Source: Streptomyces sp. NBC_01116 (lineage in GTDB: Bacteria > Actinomycetota > Actinomycetes > Streptomycetales > Streptomycetaceae). Taken from it: a DNA stretch of 64,000 nucleotides. The notes beneath the pieces were generated by a model. The model searched no databases, was not told the DNA's origin, and saw nothing but the letters and a program-made list of their open reading frames with translations. A program made the position numbers and the translations under genes. The DNA is taken from contig NZ_CP108644.1 of NCBI RefSeq assembly GCF_041435495.1, forward strand, positions 5,813,501-5,877,500, in the 5' to 3' direction. This document shows positions 7,509 through 16,532 of the stretch, piece after piece (within the stretch, counting starts at the first letter, position 1; every line of letters begins with the position of its first letter).

Positions 7509-8986
7509 CGGTCGCGGCCGTCCTTGCCGTCCTCGTCGCGCTCGCCCTCACCCTGGTCGTCGGCCTCGGGGGACTTCGGGGCCTCGGCCTCCGGGGCGTC
7601 CGGGGCCTTCGGCTTGCCGGAGCGCCCCCGCGCCGCCTCGCCGAGCATCTTGTCCAGCTCGGAGAAGTCGGCCTGCTCGTGGTGGACGAAGCCGTCCGGG
7701 TCGTCCAGGTCGTGGGCCGTCGGCAGCATGTCCGGGTGGGCCCAGAGCGCGTCCCGGCCCTCCAGACCCCGGGCGTCCGTGAGCGAGGCCCACAGGCGCG
7801 AGGCGTCCCGGAGCCGGCGCGGGCGCAGCTGGAGGCCGATGAGCGTGGCGAACGTCTGCTCGGCCGGCCCACCGGAGGCACGGCGCCTGCGCATCGTCTC
7901 GCGCAGCGCGTCGGACGAGGTCAGCCGGGACTTCGCGGCCTCGTGGACCACCGCGTCCACCCAGCCCTCCACCAGCGCGAGAGCCGTCTCCAGACGGGCC
8001 AGGGACGCCTTCTGCTCGGGCGTGTCCTCCGGCTGGAACATGCCCTGCTGAAGGGCGTCCTGCAGCTGCTCCGGCTGTGAGGGGTCGAACTGGCCGACGA
8101 CGTCCTCCAGCTTGCTGGTGTCGACCTTGATACCGCGGGCGTACGCCTCGACGGCGCCGAACAGATGCGACCGCAGCCACGGCACATGGGCGAAGAGCCG
8201 CTGGTGAGCGGCCTCGCGCAGGGCCAGATAGAGCCGGACCTCGTCCTGCGGGACGCTGAGGTCCTTGCCGAACTTCTCCACGTTCAGCGGGAGCAGCGCG
8301 GCCTTGCCCGCCGGTCCCAGCGGCAGCCCGATGTCGGTGGAACCGACCACCTCACCGGCCAGCACGCCCACGGCCTGCCCGATCTGCTGGCCGAACATGG
8401 CGCCGCCCATCGACCGCATCATGCCGATCAGCGGGCCCGCCATGGCCTGCATCTCCTCGGGCAGCACATCGCCCATCGCCAGGCCCACCCGCTCGGCCAC
8501 CGGGTCGACCAGCTGCTGCCAGGCCGGCAGCGAGGCCTCGACCCACTCCGCGCGGCTCCACGCCACGGTGGAGACCGAACCGGACGGCATCGACGTCACA
8601 CCGTCCAGCCAGAGGTCCGCCAGCCGCAGCGCCTCGTCGACCGCCGTGCGCTCGGACTGCCCGACACTGGCGTCCTTGGAGCCGTCCGGGGCGCCCTGCG
8701 AGACCGTCTGGCGGGCGATCTGCTTGGCCATGTCCCAGTTCACGGGACCGCCCTCGTAGCTCAGCATCTGACCGAGCTGCTGGAAGGCCGCACCGAGATC
8801 GTTCGGATTCATCGAGCCGAACATCGCGGCGAACGGATTGTCGCCGCCGGCTCCCGGCCCGAATCCGAACGGGCCTCCGGGCCCGCCCGCGCCCTGCCCA
8901 CCTTCGGTGGGGTCCTTCTTCTTGCCCTCGTCGCCGTTCTCCGGCTCCTCCGGCGGAAGGCCGAATCCGAATGGGGTGTCACTCAC
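7505..8986 (-). CDS. Zincin-like (DUF2342 / Zincin_2) protein
   Basis: A 493-residue protein of the actinobacterial family usually annotated as zinc-dependent metalloprotease or F420-associated hydrolase. The N-terminus (residues 1-50) is a Gly/Pro/acidic low-complexity tail with FGFG repeats. The core includes MFGQQIGQAVGVLAGEVVGS and a C-terminal block RRRASGGPAEQTFATLIG followed by LRPRRLRDASRLW. I find no HExxH; the nearest resemblance is HEAAK in GWVDAVVHEAAK, so peptidase activity is doubtful. An acidic/Lys tail ends the protein. The downstream Nudix gene overlaps its stop by 4 nt. Confidence 0.82.
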   Translation of the reverse strand: MSDTPFGFGLPPEEPENGDEGKKKDPTEGGQGAGGPGGPFGFGPGAGGDNPFAAMFGSMNPNDLGAAFQQLGQMLSYEGGPVNWDMAKQIARQTVSQGAPDGSKDASVGQSERTAVDEALRLADLWLDGVTSMPSGSVSTVAWSRAEWVEASLPAWQQLVDPVAERVGLAMGDVLPEEMQAMAGPLIGMMRSMGGAMFGQQIGQAVGVLAGEVVGSTDIGLPLGPAGKAALLPLNVEKFGKDLSVPQDEVRLYLALREAAHQRLFAHVPWLRSHLFGAVEAYARGIKVDTSKLEDVVGQFDPSQPEQLQDALQQGMFQPEDTPEQKASLARLETALALVEGWVDAVVHEAAKSRLTSSDALRETMRRRRASGGPAEQTFATLIGLQLRPRRLRDASRLWASLTDARGLEGRDALWAHPDMLPTAHDLDDPDGFVHHEQADFSELDKMLGEAARGRSGKPKAPDAPEAEAPKSPEADDQGEGERDEDGKDGRDR

Positions 8987-9176
8987 GGGTTTCCTCGGCT
9001 CGTAGGGCCGCCGGCTCGAACCGACGGCGACTGCCCGACATCACCATCCAGCGTAGACACCACGCCCGCTTCGGGCCTCAGTGCTCCGCCGACTCCCGGC
9101 CTGCGGCAGGATGGACGCCACCTGGTACGTACGCGTCATTCGGGTACGTACTGAAGACAACCGCTGGAGACGCCCG

Positions 9177-10328
9177 GTGAGTTCCCCAGATCCGCAGGTT
9201 CGCGCAGCGCGAAACCCGACCGACCCCCCGCCCGAGAGCACGCCCGAAACGAAACGCCCCAGGACCCCGAGAAACCGGGGCCCCGTCGTCGCGGTCACCG
9301 GCGCCGCCACCGGCATCGGCGAACTGCTCACCGCCCACCTTGCCGCATCCGACGCGATCAAGCAGGTCATCGCGATCGACGAGCGCCGGGGAGAGGTGGC
9401 CGAGGCGACCTGGCACATCCTGGACGTACGGGATCCGGCGATCGCCGAGAAGCTGCGCGGCGCGGACGTCGTCGTCCACCTGGCCCTCGACCTCGACCTG
9501 GAGACCGACCCCGCCGCACGCACCGCGTACAACGTACGCGGCACCCAGACCGTGCTCACCGCCGCAGCCGCCGTCGGGGTCCACCGGGTCGTGCTGTGCA
9601 CCTCGGCGATGGTCTACGGGGCGCTCGCCGACAACGATGTGCCGCTCTCCGAGGACGCCGAGCTGCGCGCCACCGCCGAGGCCACCGGCGTGGGCGACCT
9701 CCTGGAGATCGAGCGGCTCGGCCGCCGGGCCCCGCGCGCCCACCCCGGGCTCAACGTCACCGTCGTGCGCCCCACCGTCCTGGTCGGCGGCACCGACACC
9801 GCCCTGACCCGCTACTTCGAGTCCCCGCGCCTCCTGGTCGTCGCCGGATCGCGCCCCACCTGGCAGTTCTGCCACGTCGAGGACCTGGTGACGGCGCTGG
9901 AGTACGCCGCCCTGGAGAAGATCGACGGCGAGTTCGCGGTCGGCTGCGACGGCTGGCTGGAGCAGGAGGAGGTCGAGGAGCTGAGCGGCGTACGCCGGAT
10001 GGAGCTGCCCTCCGCCGTCGCGCTCGGGGCCGCCGCCCGGCTGCACCGGATCGGCCTCACCCCGTCCCCGGCCGGTGACCTGGCGTACACGATGCACCCC
10101 TGGGTGGTCAGCGTCAGCCGGCTGCACGACGTGGGCTGGCGGCCGAAGTGGACGAACGAGGAGGTGCTCGGAGCCCTCCTCGAAGAGGCCGAGGGCCGCC
10201 ACACGCTCGCCGGACGCCGCCTCGGCCGCAAGGACGCCACCGCCGCCGGAGCCGCCGGAGCGACGGTCGCCCTGCTCGGCGCCGCCGCCGTGGTGCGCCG
10301 CGCCCGCAAGGCCCGCCGCCGCATCTGA
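9177..10328 (+). CDS. SDR-family NAD-dependent epimerase/dehydratase-like protein
   Basis: A 383-residue extended short-chain dehydrogenase/reductase. The Rossmann motif GAATGIG lies near residue 44, followed by an acidic residue after beta-2 (AIDERRGE) and the DVVVHLALDLD segment. The usual YxxxK is not obvious: a SAMVYG strand is followed by a region lacking the classical catalytic Tyr-Lys pair, so it may be an atypical, perhaps non-catalytic, SDR. The C-terminus has one hydrophobic stretch (AGATVALLGAAAVV) and a basic end, suggesting membrane tethering. The GTG start is supported by TGGAGA 7 nt upstream. Substrate unknown. Confidence 0.8.
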   Translation: MSSPDPQVRAARNPTDPPPESTPETKRPRTPRNRGPVVAVTGAATGIGELLTAHLAASDAIKQVIAIDERRGEVAEATWHILDVRDPAIAEKLRGADVVVHLALDLDLETDPAARTAYNVRGTQTVLTAAAAVGVHRVVLCTSAMVYGALADNDVPLSEDAELRATAEATGVGDLLEIERLGRRAPRAHPGLNVTVVRPTVLVGGTDTALTRYFESPRLLVVAGSRPTWQFCHVEDLVTALEYAALEKIDGEFAVGCDGWLEQEEVEELSGVRRMELPSAVALGAAARLHRIGLTPSPAGDLAYTMHPWVVSVSRLHDVGWRPKWTNEEVLGALLEEAEGRHTLAGRRLGRKDATAAGAAGATVALLGAAAVVRRARKARRRI

Positions 10329-10433
10329 CCGCCGGCCGCGCCCGAGGCCCTGTAGGAGGCTCCAATCCGGACCGCCGGCCGCCGGAAGATCAGGCAATTC
10401 CGGGATGCCGGAGCCGTACGGCACGATGGGAGC

Positions 10434-10895
<462 letters not shown>

Positions 10896-11021
10896 GCGCA
10901 AACCGGACCGGGGCGCATCAGCCCCGATTTGCGTAACCGCACCCCCGCCACGAGCGTTGGTCTTCCGGCTCGTTAATCTGCTGATCGGGCATCCGGTCGC
11001 TCATGGGGTAGGGAGGTCGTG

Positions 11022-11192
11022 ATGGCGGCACTCGCTTGGCTGTTGATTCCACTTTTCGCTGCTGTCGGTGGTGCGATATGGGCGAGTTGGGCTGCCCGCA
11101 ACCGCACGACCGGCGATGTCACCGAACTCGCCGGCTACGCCAAATTCCGTGACGCGATGGAGAAATCGCACTCCGGTTCCGGCGCTCTCTGA
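11022..11192 (+). CDS. Small single-pass membrane protein (56 aa)
   Basis: A 56-residue protein. Residues 1-25 are strongly hydrophobic (LAWLLIPLFAAVGGAIWASW), forming one membrane helix, followed by a polar tail with TGDVTELAGYAKFRDAM. The ribosome binding site GGGAGG (11011-11016) lies 5 nt before the ATG; an immediately preceding in-frame GTG (11019) is an alternative start one codon longer. It stands alone 102 nt before the YlbL-type protease gene. Function unknown; the good binding site and typical codon use support it being translated. Confidence 0.75.
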   Translation: MAALAWLLIPLFAAVGGAIWASWAARNRTTGDVTELAGYAKFRDAMEKSHSGSGAL

Positions 11193-11294
11193 CGACCGAC
11201 GCACGCCGCGTGACCACTATCCGCCGCGTTCCGGTCTCCTCGTACGGACCGGCCCCGGCGGTGCACTGACAGGCCCTTCCCGTACTGTCGTTCC

Positions 11295-12410
11295 ATGCCA
11301 CGCCGCACCGCGACGATGCTCGCCTCCGCTCTCGTCCTCATCGCGCTGCTCTGCGCAGGCGTGCTGATCAAAGTGCCGTATGCGGAGATGTCCCCCGGAC
11401 CGACGGTGAACACGCTGGGCGACGCGCGTGGCGAGCCCGTCCTGCAGGTCTCCGGTCGCAAGACGTACCCGGCATCCGGGCATCTCAACATGACGACGGT
11501 CCGTGTCACCGGGGCGGAGTACCGGATGAACATCTTCGAGGCCGTCTACGGCTGGCTGGCCCACGACAGCGTCGTGGTGCCGCACGACACGCTCTACCCG
11601 GACGGCAAGACCGAGGAGCAGTCCACCCAGGAGAACGCCGAGGAGTTCAGCCAGTCCCAGGAGAGCGCCAAGGTGGCCGCCCTGAAGGAGCTGGACATCC
11701 CGGTCGCCACACAGGTCGTGGTCTCCACGGTGGTCAAGGGCAGCCCCTCCGAGGGCAAGCTGCACGCGGGCGACGTGATCAAGGCCGTCGACGGCACGGT
11801 GGTCAAGGAGCCCGGTGACGTGGCGAAGCTCGTCACCGAGCACCGCCCCGGCGAGGACGTCACCTTCACCATCGTCCCGGCGAAGACCGCCGCCGCGGCC
11901 GAGAAGGCCGGGCGTGCCCCCGAGGGCGGCGAGAAGATCACCATCAGGACCGCGAAGGCCCCCGCCGCCGAGGGCGACGGCGAGAAGGGCGGCAAGGACC
12001 GGGCGATCGTCGGGATCAGGGCCGGGACGGACCACACGTTCCCGTTCGAGATCGACATCAAGCTCGCGGACGTCGGCGGTCCGAGCGCCGGGCTGATGTT
12101 CTCCCTCGGCATCATCGACAAGCTGACCCCGGGCGACCTGACCGGCGGCGAGTTCGTCGCGGGTACCGGCACCATCGACGACGCGGGCACGGTCGGCCCG
12201 ATCGGCGGCATCACCATGAAGCTGGTGGGCGCCCGGAACGCCGGGGCCCGCTACTTCCTCACGCCCGACGACAACTGCGCGTCGGCCGCGTCGGACATCC
12301 CCGACGGGCTCACCCTGGTGCGGGTCAAGACCATCGAGGACGCCACGAAGTCGCTGGAGCAGATCCGCTCGGGGAAGACCGCCGGCCTGCCGAGCTGCTC
12401 GACCGGCTGA
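11295..12410 (+). CDS. YlbL/Lon-like membrane-anchored PDZ serine protease
   Basis: A 371-residue protein with an N-terminal membrane anchor (residues 8-26), a PDZ domain (~135-225) and a C-terminal S16 (Lon-type) peptidase domain. The Ser-Lys catalytic dyad is visible as Ser264 in GGPSAGLMF and Lys309 in GITMKLVGA. The PDZ carrier loop KGSPSEGKLHAGDVIKAVDG is well conserved. A Lys/Ala/Gly-rich insertion (195-235) separates the PDZ domain from the protease. The catalytic domain should face outside the membrane and act on misfolded or regulatory envelope proteins (family knowledge). There is no obvious ribosome binding site before the ATG, so the start is moderately certain. Confidence 0.9.
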   Translation: MPRRTATMLASALVLIALLCAGVLIKVPYAEMSPGPTVNTLGDARGEPVLQVSGRKTYPASGHLNMTTVRVTGAEYRMNIFEAVYGWLAHDSVVVPHDTLYPDGKTEEQSTQENAEEFSQSQESAKVAALKELDIPVATQVVVSTVVKGSPSEGKLHAGDVIKAVDGTVVKEPGDVAKLVTEHRPGEDVTFTIVPAKTAAAAEKAGRAPEGGEKITIRTAKAPAAEGDGEKGGKDRAIVGIRAGTDHTFPFEIDIKLADVGGPSAGLMFSLGIIDKLTPGDLTGGEFVAGTGTIDDAGTVGPIGGITMKLVGARNAGARYFLTPDDNCASAASDIPDGLTLVRVKTIEDATKSLEQIRSGKTAGLPSCSTG

Positions 12411-12456
12411 CGGCCGCGCCGCCCGGGAACCGTGCGACGGTCCCGGGCAGCGGCCG
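12411..12456. terminator. Bidirectional hairpin between convergent genes
   Basis: A two-part stem: GCCCGGG plus ACCGT pair with ACGGT plus CCCGGGC (12421-12448, one bulged A), flanked by an outer CGGCCG/CGGCCG pair at 12411-12416 and 12451-12456. It fills the 48-bp gap between the converging YlbL-type and PPA1309 genes. Confidence 0.7.
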
Positions 12457-12458
12457 GA

Positions 12459-13019
12459 TCAGGACTCGAACGTCGCCGCGAGCGCCTCGGCCAGGCCGGG
12501 CACCAGACCGGCGCCGGTCAGCACCTCGGTGGGGGAGTCCTTCTCGCGCAGCCGCACGGCGGACTCGCGGGCCCCGTCCCGCAGGACGGCCACGGTCATC
12601 CGCACCTCCTGCCGGTCGGGGTGCTTGGCGACCCACTGGGTCAGCTGCTTGTCGTTCAGACCGTCCGGCACGGAGGCCTCGGCGGACGGCGGCAGCATCA
12701 GCCGCTCCACCGTCATGGCGCAGCCGACCACGGCGTCGGGCCAGGCGATCGTGCCGAGGAAGTCGTCGAGCGCGGTGCCCGGGGGCAGCTCGTCCTGCTC
12801 GATCGGGGTGAGTGCGGCGACGGACGAGCTGGGGTCCTCAAGGCCCAGCTGAGCGGCGAGAGAGGGCTCCTGGACCCGCAGCTGCGCGGTGTCGACCAGG
12901 GCGAACAGCCGGGCGGGCCGGTCCCAGCCGAGGTTGGAGGCATAGGCGTCGATTTCGAGGACGGCGACGGTGAGCGGACTCGCGGCCATCGGGGGTCCTG
13001 CGGGGGAAACGTTGGGCAT
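12459..13019 (-). CDS. PPA1309 family protein of unknown function
   Basis: A 186-residue soluble protein of the actinobacterial PPA1309 family. Recognisable blocks are VLEIDAYASNLGWDRPARLFALVDT and IEQDELP near the N-terminus, IAWPDAVVGCAM in the middle and HPDRQEVRMTVAVLRDG toward the C-terminus. No catalytic motif or membrane segment is apparent. The ATG at 13019 is chosen because AGGAGG lies upstream and the preceding in-frame sequence is unlike the family; an internal Met at residue 11 is an alternative. It diverges from the UPF0182 gene, with which the family is often adjacent (from memory). Confidence 0.85.
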   Translation of the reverse strand: MPNVSPAGPPMAASPLTVAVLEIDAYASNLGWDRPARLFALVDTAQLRVQEPSLAAQLGLEDPSSSVAALTPIEQDELPPGTALDDFLGTIAWPDAVVGCAMTVERLMLPPSAEASVPDGLNDKQLTQWVAKHPDRQEVRMTVAVLRDGARESAVRLREKDSPTEVLTGAGLVPGLAEALAATFES

Positions 13020-13142
13020 GGGCAATATCCTGCCTCCTTCCGCCCCGGGAACGGGAACTAGGTAAAGCCTCAGTAAGTTGCATAGGTGGGCTCCAGGATC
13101 GCTGGGCCTGTCCACACGACCGCGAACTACGAGGTGCGCACG

Positions 13143-16100
13143 TTGGCTTTCCAGATGCCGGACCGCGGCGGAGGCCCGACCGGGCCACGGATCAGAGTCG
13201 GCCGCCCGTCCCGGCGCGCCCGGACCATGCTCATGACTTTGGGCGTCCTGGCGGTTCTCGCCATGGCCTTCGTCATGTTCGCCGGGTTCTGGACGGACTG
13301 GCTCTGGTACAGGTCGGTCGCGTATTCATCCGTCTTCACCACCACCCTGTGGACCAAGATCGGACTGTTCCTCGTCTTCGGACTGCTGATGGCCGTCGCC
13401 ATCGGTGTGAACATCTGGCTCGCGCACCGGCTCAGGCCGCCGCTGAGCGCGATGTCGCTGGAGCAGCAGAGCCTGGACCGCTACCGGATGAGCATCGCCC
13501 CCTACAAGAAGTGGGTGCTGCTCGCCGTCACGGCGCTCGTCGCGCTGATCGGCGGAGCTTCCGCCTCCGGCCAGTGGCGCACGTGGCTGCTGTACGTCAA
13601 CGGCGTGCCGTTCGGCCAGAAGGACCCCCAGTTCCAGCTGGACGTCGCCTTCTTCGCCTTCGACCTGCCGTGGTACCGCTTCCTGCTGGGCTTCGGCTTC
13701 GCGGCGACCGTGCTCTCGCTGATCGCCGCCGCGCTGACCCACTACCTCTACGGCGGGCTGCGCATCACCAGCCCCGGCGCCCGCGCCACCGGGGCGGCCA
13801 CCGGCCACCTCTCGGTGCTGCTCGGGATCTTCGTCTCCCTGAAGGCCGTGGCGTACTGGCTCGACCGGTACGGCCTGGCGGTGAAGTCCAGTGACTTCAA
13901 GGCCGCGGACAACTGGACGGGCCTGCGGTACGTCGACGCCAACGCCTACCTCCCGGCGAAGACCATCCTGTTCTGCATCGCGGCCATCTGCGCCGTGCTG
14001 TTCTTCGCGACGCTGTGGCGCCGCACCTGGCAGCTCCCGGTCATCGGCTTCGGCCTGATGGTGCTCTCGGCGATCCTGATCGGCGGGCTCTACCCGGCGA
14101 TCGTGCAGAAGTTCCAGGTCCAGCCGAACGAGCAGGCCAAGGAAGCCGAGTTCATCCAGAAGAACATCAATGCCACGCGCGACGCGTACGACATCGATGA
14201 CGCCACGGTGGACGACTACGAGGGCCAGGCGACGACGGAGGACGACAACAAGCTGCGGGCAGCGGCCAACACGGCCGCCAGCTACCGGGTGATGGACCCC
14301 AACGTCGTCTCCCCGGCCTTCCAGCAGCTCCAGCAGCGGAGGAACTACTACCAGTTCCCCAAGACGCTGGACGTCGACCGCTACAAGGACAAGGACGGCA
14401 AGGAGCAGGACACCGTCATCGGTCTGCGTGAGCTGAACATCCAGGGCCTGCCCAAGCGGAACTGGATCAACGACCACTTTACGTACACGCACGGTTACGG
14501 CGCCATCGCGGCCCGGGGCACGACCACCGGGACGAACCCGACGGGGTCCCCGGACTTCACCGAGTCGGGGCTGCCCTCCACCGGTGAGTTCGGCACGTAC
14601 GAGCAGCGGATCTACTACGGCGAGAAGACCGAGCAGTACTCCATCGTCGGCGGGCCCCAGAAGGAGCTCGACTACGAGGAGGACGGCGAGAAGACCACCA
14701 GCTACAAGGGCGACAGCGGGGTCAGCCTCTCCAACACCTTCAACCGTGCCGCGTACGCGGTCTCGTTCAGCGAGCCGCAGATCATGTACTCGGGAGCCAT
14801 CGGTGAGGGCTCGCGGATCCTGTACAACCGCACGCCCAAGGAGCGCGTCGAGGCGGTCGCCCCGTGGCTGACCATCGACGGCGACGCCTATCCGGCGGTC
14901 GTCGACGGCCGGATCCAGTGGATCGTCGACGCGTACACCACGAGCAACGGCTATCCGTACGCGTCCCGGACCACGCTCGGCGACACCACGGCCGACTCGC
15001 TGACCACCAACCAGCGCGCGGTCGTCGCCCAGCAGAACCAGGTCAACTACATCCGCAACTCGGTGAAGGCCACCGTCGACGCCTACGACGGCAAGGTCAA
15101 GCTCTACGAGTGGGACACCAAGGACCCGGTCCTCAAGACCTGGCGCAAGGCGTTCCCGGGGACGGTCGAGTCCCGCGGAGAGATCCCGAAGGAACTCATG
15201 GACCACCTGCGGTATCCGCAGGACCTCTTCAAGGTCCAGCGCGAGCTGCTCACCCGCTATCACGTCGAGGACCCCGCGCAGTTCTACAGCGGCAGTGACG
15301 CGTGGCAGGTGCCGGACGACCCGACCAACAAGGAGCCCGGCTCCGTCCCGCCGTACTACCTGAGCATGAAGATGCCGGGCCAGGAAGCGCAGCAGTTCTC
15401 GCTGACCACCACGTTCACTCCCCGAGGGCGCCCCAACCTGGGTGCCTTCATGGCGGTGAACGCGGACGCGGCCAGCAAGGACTACGGCGAGATGCGGCTG
15501 CTGCGGGTCACCTCCACCGTGAAGGGCCCGGGCCAGGTACAGAGTGAGCTCAACGGCAACGACGACGTCGCCGAGTTCGTGAGGAACCTCAAGGGCACCG
15601 ACTCGGACATCGAGTACGGCAACCTGCTGACGGTTCCGCTGGAGGGCGGGTTCCTCTACATCGAGCCGGTCTACACGCGCGGTGGCAACCAGAACTACCC
15701 GCTGCTGCGCAAGGTGGCCGCCTCGTACGGCTCGAAGATCGTCTTCGAGAACAGCCTCGGAGAGGCGCTCAACGCCGTCTTCGGGGTCGAGGACGACGGA
15801 ACGACGCCGCCGCCCGATCCCGATGAGCCGCCGGGCGAGACCGATGAGCCTCCGGCCACCGGCAGCGCGGCGCTCAAGAAGGCCATCGCGGACGCCCAGA
15901 AGGCGTACTCCGACGGCGAGAAGGCGCTGCAGGAGCAGGACTGGCCGGCCTACGGCAAGGCCCAGGAGGCTCTTCAGGACGCCCTGGAGCGAGCCGCCGC
16001 CGCGCAGCCCAAGCCGGGCAGCGAGGGGGACAAGGCCGGCGGCGCCGAGAAGCCGGCGGGCGACGCCAAGCCGGACAGCTCGGCCGAACCCGCGAGCGCC

Positions 16101-16190
16101 GAGAAGCCGGCGGACGCGGACACGGCGGATCCGGCGAGGAAGCCGGATGCGGCCGAAGGAGCCGAGAAGGGCTCCGACCAGGGCAGCTGA
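13143..16190 (+). CDS. UPF0182 family large membrane protein
   Basis: A ~1015-residue integral membrane protein. Residues ~1-330 contain about seven hydrophobic helices, beginning with TLGVLAVLAMAFVMFAGFW and followed by FLVFGLLMAVAIGVNIWL and others. Residues ~330-890 are a large extracytoplasmic domain rich in Tyr and charged residues. The last ~120 residues are a disordered Ala/Lys/Glu/Pro-rich tail. The TTG at 13143 is preceded by GAGG with an 8-nt spacer; GTG at 13134 and ATG at 13155 are possible alternatives. The function of UPF0182 proteins is not established. The initiator tRNA follows 42 nt after the stop. Confidence 0.88.
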   Translation: MAFQMPDRGGGPTGPRIRVGRPSRRARTMLMTLGVLAVLAMAFVMFAGFWTDWLWYRSVAYSSVFTTTLWTKIGLFLVFGLLMAVAIGVNIWLAHRLRPPLSAMSLEQQSLDRYRMSIAPYKKWVLLAVTALVALIGGASASGQWRTWLLYVNGVPFGQKDPQFQLDVAFFAFDLPWYRFLLGFGFAATVLSLIAAALTHYLYGGLRITSPGARATGAATGHLSVLLGIFVSLKAVAYWLDRYGLAVKSSDFKAADNWTGLRYVDANAYLPAKTILFCIAAICAVLFFATLWRRTWQLPVIGFGLMVLSAILIGGLYPAIVQKFQVQPNEQAKEAEFIQKNINATRDAYDIDDATVDDYEGQATTEDDNKLRAAANTAASYRVMDPNVVSPAFQQLQQRRNYYQFPKTLDVDRYKDKDGKEQDTVIGLRELNIQGLPKRNWINDHFTYTHGYGAIAARGTTTGTNPTGSPDFTESGLPSTGEFGTYEQRIYYGEKTEQYSIVGGPQKELDYEEDGEKTTSYKGDSGVSLSNTFNRAAYAVSFSEPQIMYSGAIGEGSRILYNRTPKERVEAVAPWLTIDGDAYPAVVDGRIQWIVDAYTTSNGYPYASRTTLGDTTADSLTTNQRAVVAQQNQVNYIRNSVKATVDAYDGKVKLYEWDTKDPVLKTWRKAFPGTVESRGEIPKELMDHLRYPQDLFKVQRELLTRYHVEDPAQFYSGSDAWQVPDDPTNKEPGSVPPYYLSMKMPGQEAQQFSLTTTFTPRGRPNLGAFMAVNADAASKDYGEMRLLRVTSTVKGPGQVQSELNGNDDVAEFVRNLKGTDSDIEYGNLLTVPLEGGFLYIEPVYTRGGNQNYPLLRKVAASYGSKIVFENSLGEALNAVFGVEDDGTTPPPDPDEPPGETDEPPATGSAALKKAIADAQKAYSDGEKALQEQDWPAYGKAQEALQDALERAAAAQPKPGSEGDKAGGAEKPAGDAKPDSSAEPASAEKPADADTADPARKPDAAEGAEKGSDQGS

Positions 16191-16232
16191 GAAGAGTCCA
16201 CCCCGCGTCGTGGTACGGTTTGAACACAACGA

Positions 16233-16306
16233 CGCGGGGTGGAGCAGCTCGGTAGCTCGCTGGGCTCATAACCCAGAGGTCGCAGGTTCAAATCCTGTCC
16301 CCGCTA
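16233..16306 (+). tRNA. Initiator tRNA-Met (CAT), copy 1
   Basis: A 74-nt tRNA folds with a CGCGGGG/CCCCGCT acceptor stem, anticodon CAT, and T-loop TTCAAAT. Two hallmarks mark it as the initiator: position 1 (C) cannot pair with position 72 (T), and the anticodon stem ends in three consecutive G-C pairs (CTGGG/CCCAG). The discriminator is A; the 3' CCA is not encoded. It is identical over all 74 nt to the copy at 18679-18752. Confidence 0.96.
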
Positions 16307-16314
16307 CTGAAAAC

Positions 16315-16350
16315 ACGAAGGCCCGGATCCCAAGGGATCCGGGCCTTCGT
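16315..16350 (+). terminator. Terminator hairpin after tRNA-fMet copy 1
   Basis: A 16-bp perfect stem (16315-16330 with 16335-16350) with a 4-nt loop, 8 nt after the tRNA. The outer arm sequence CGAAGGCCCGGATC is shared with the hairpin behind tRNA copy 2. Confidence 0.85.
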
Positions 16351-16532
16351 CGTGCCTGTTGTCCATACGGGCCGTGTCGGTCCCAAGCTGTGGGCGTGAA
16401 GTGCGTTTCGCTGGGCATCAGTTGCTTCCAGGCGTGTTTCACTTGTCTCTCTGTGGGCATGTCGACAAAACGCTGTAGTGACCTCACTGGCCGCGATATA
16501 CCAGGTGTACGCGGGTTACAGGTGGTGCGACG

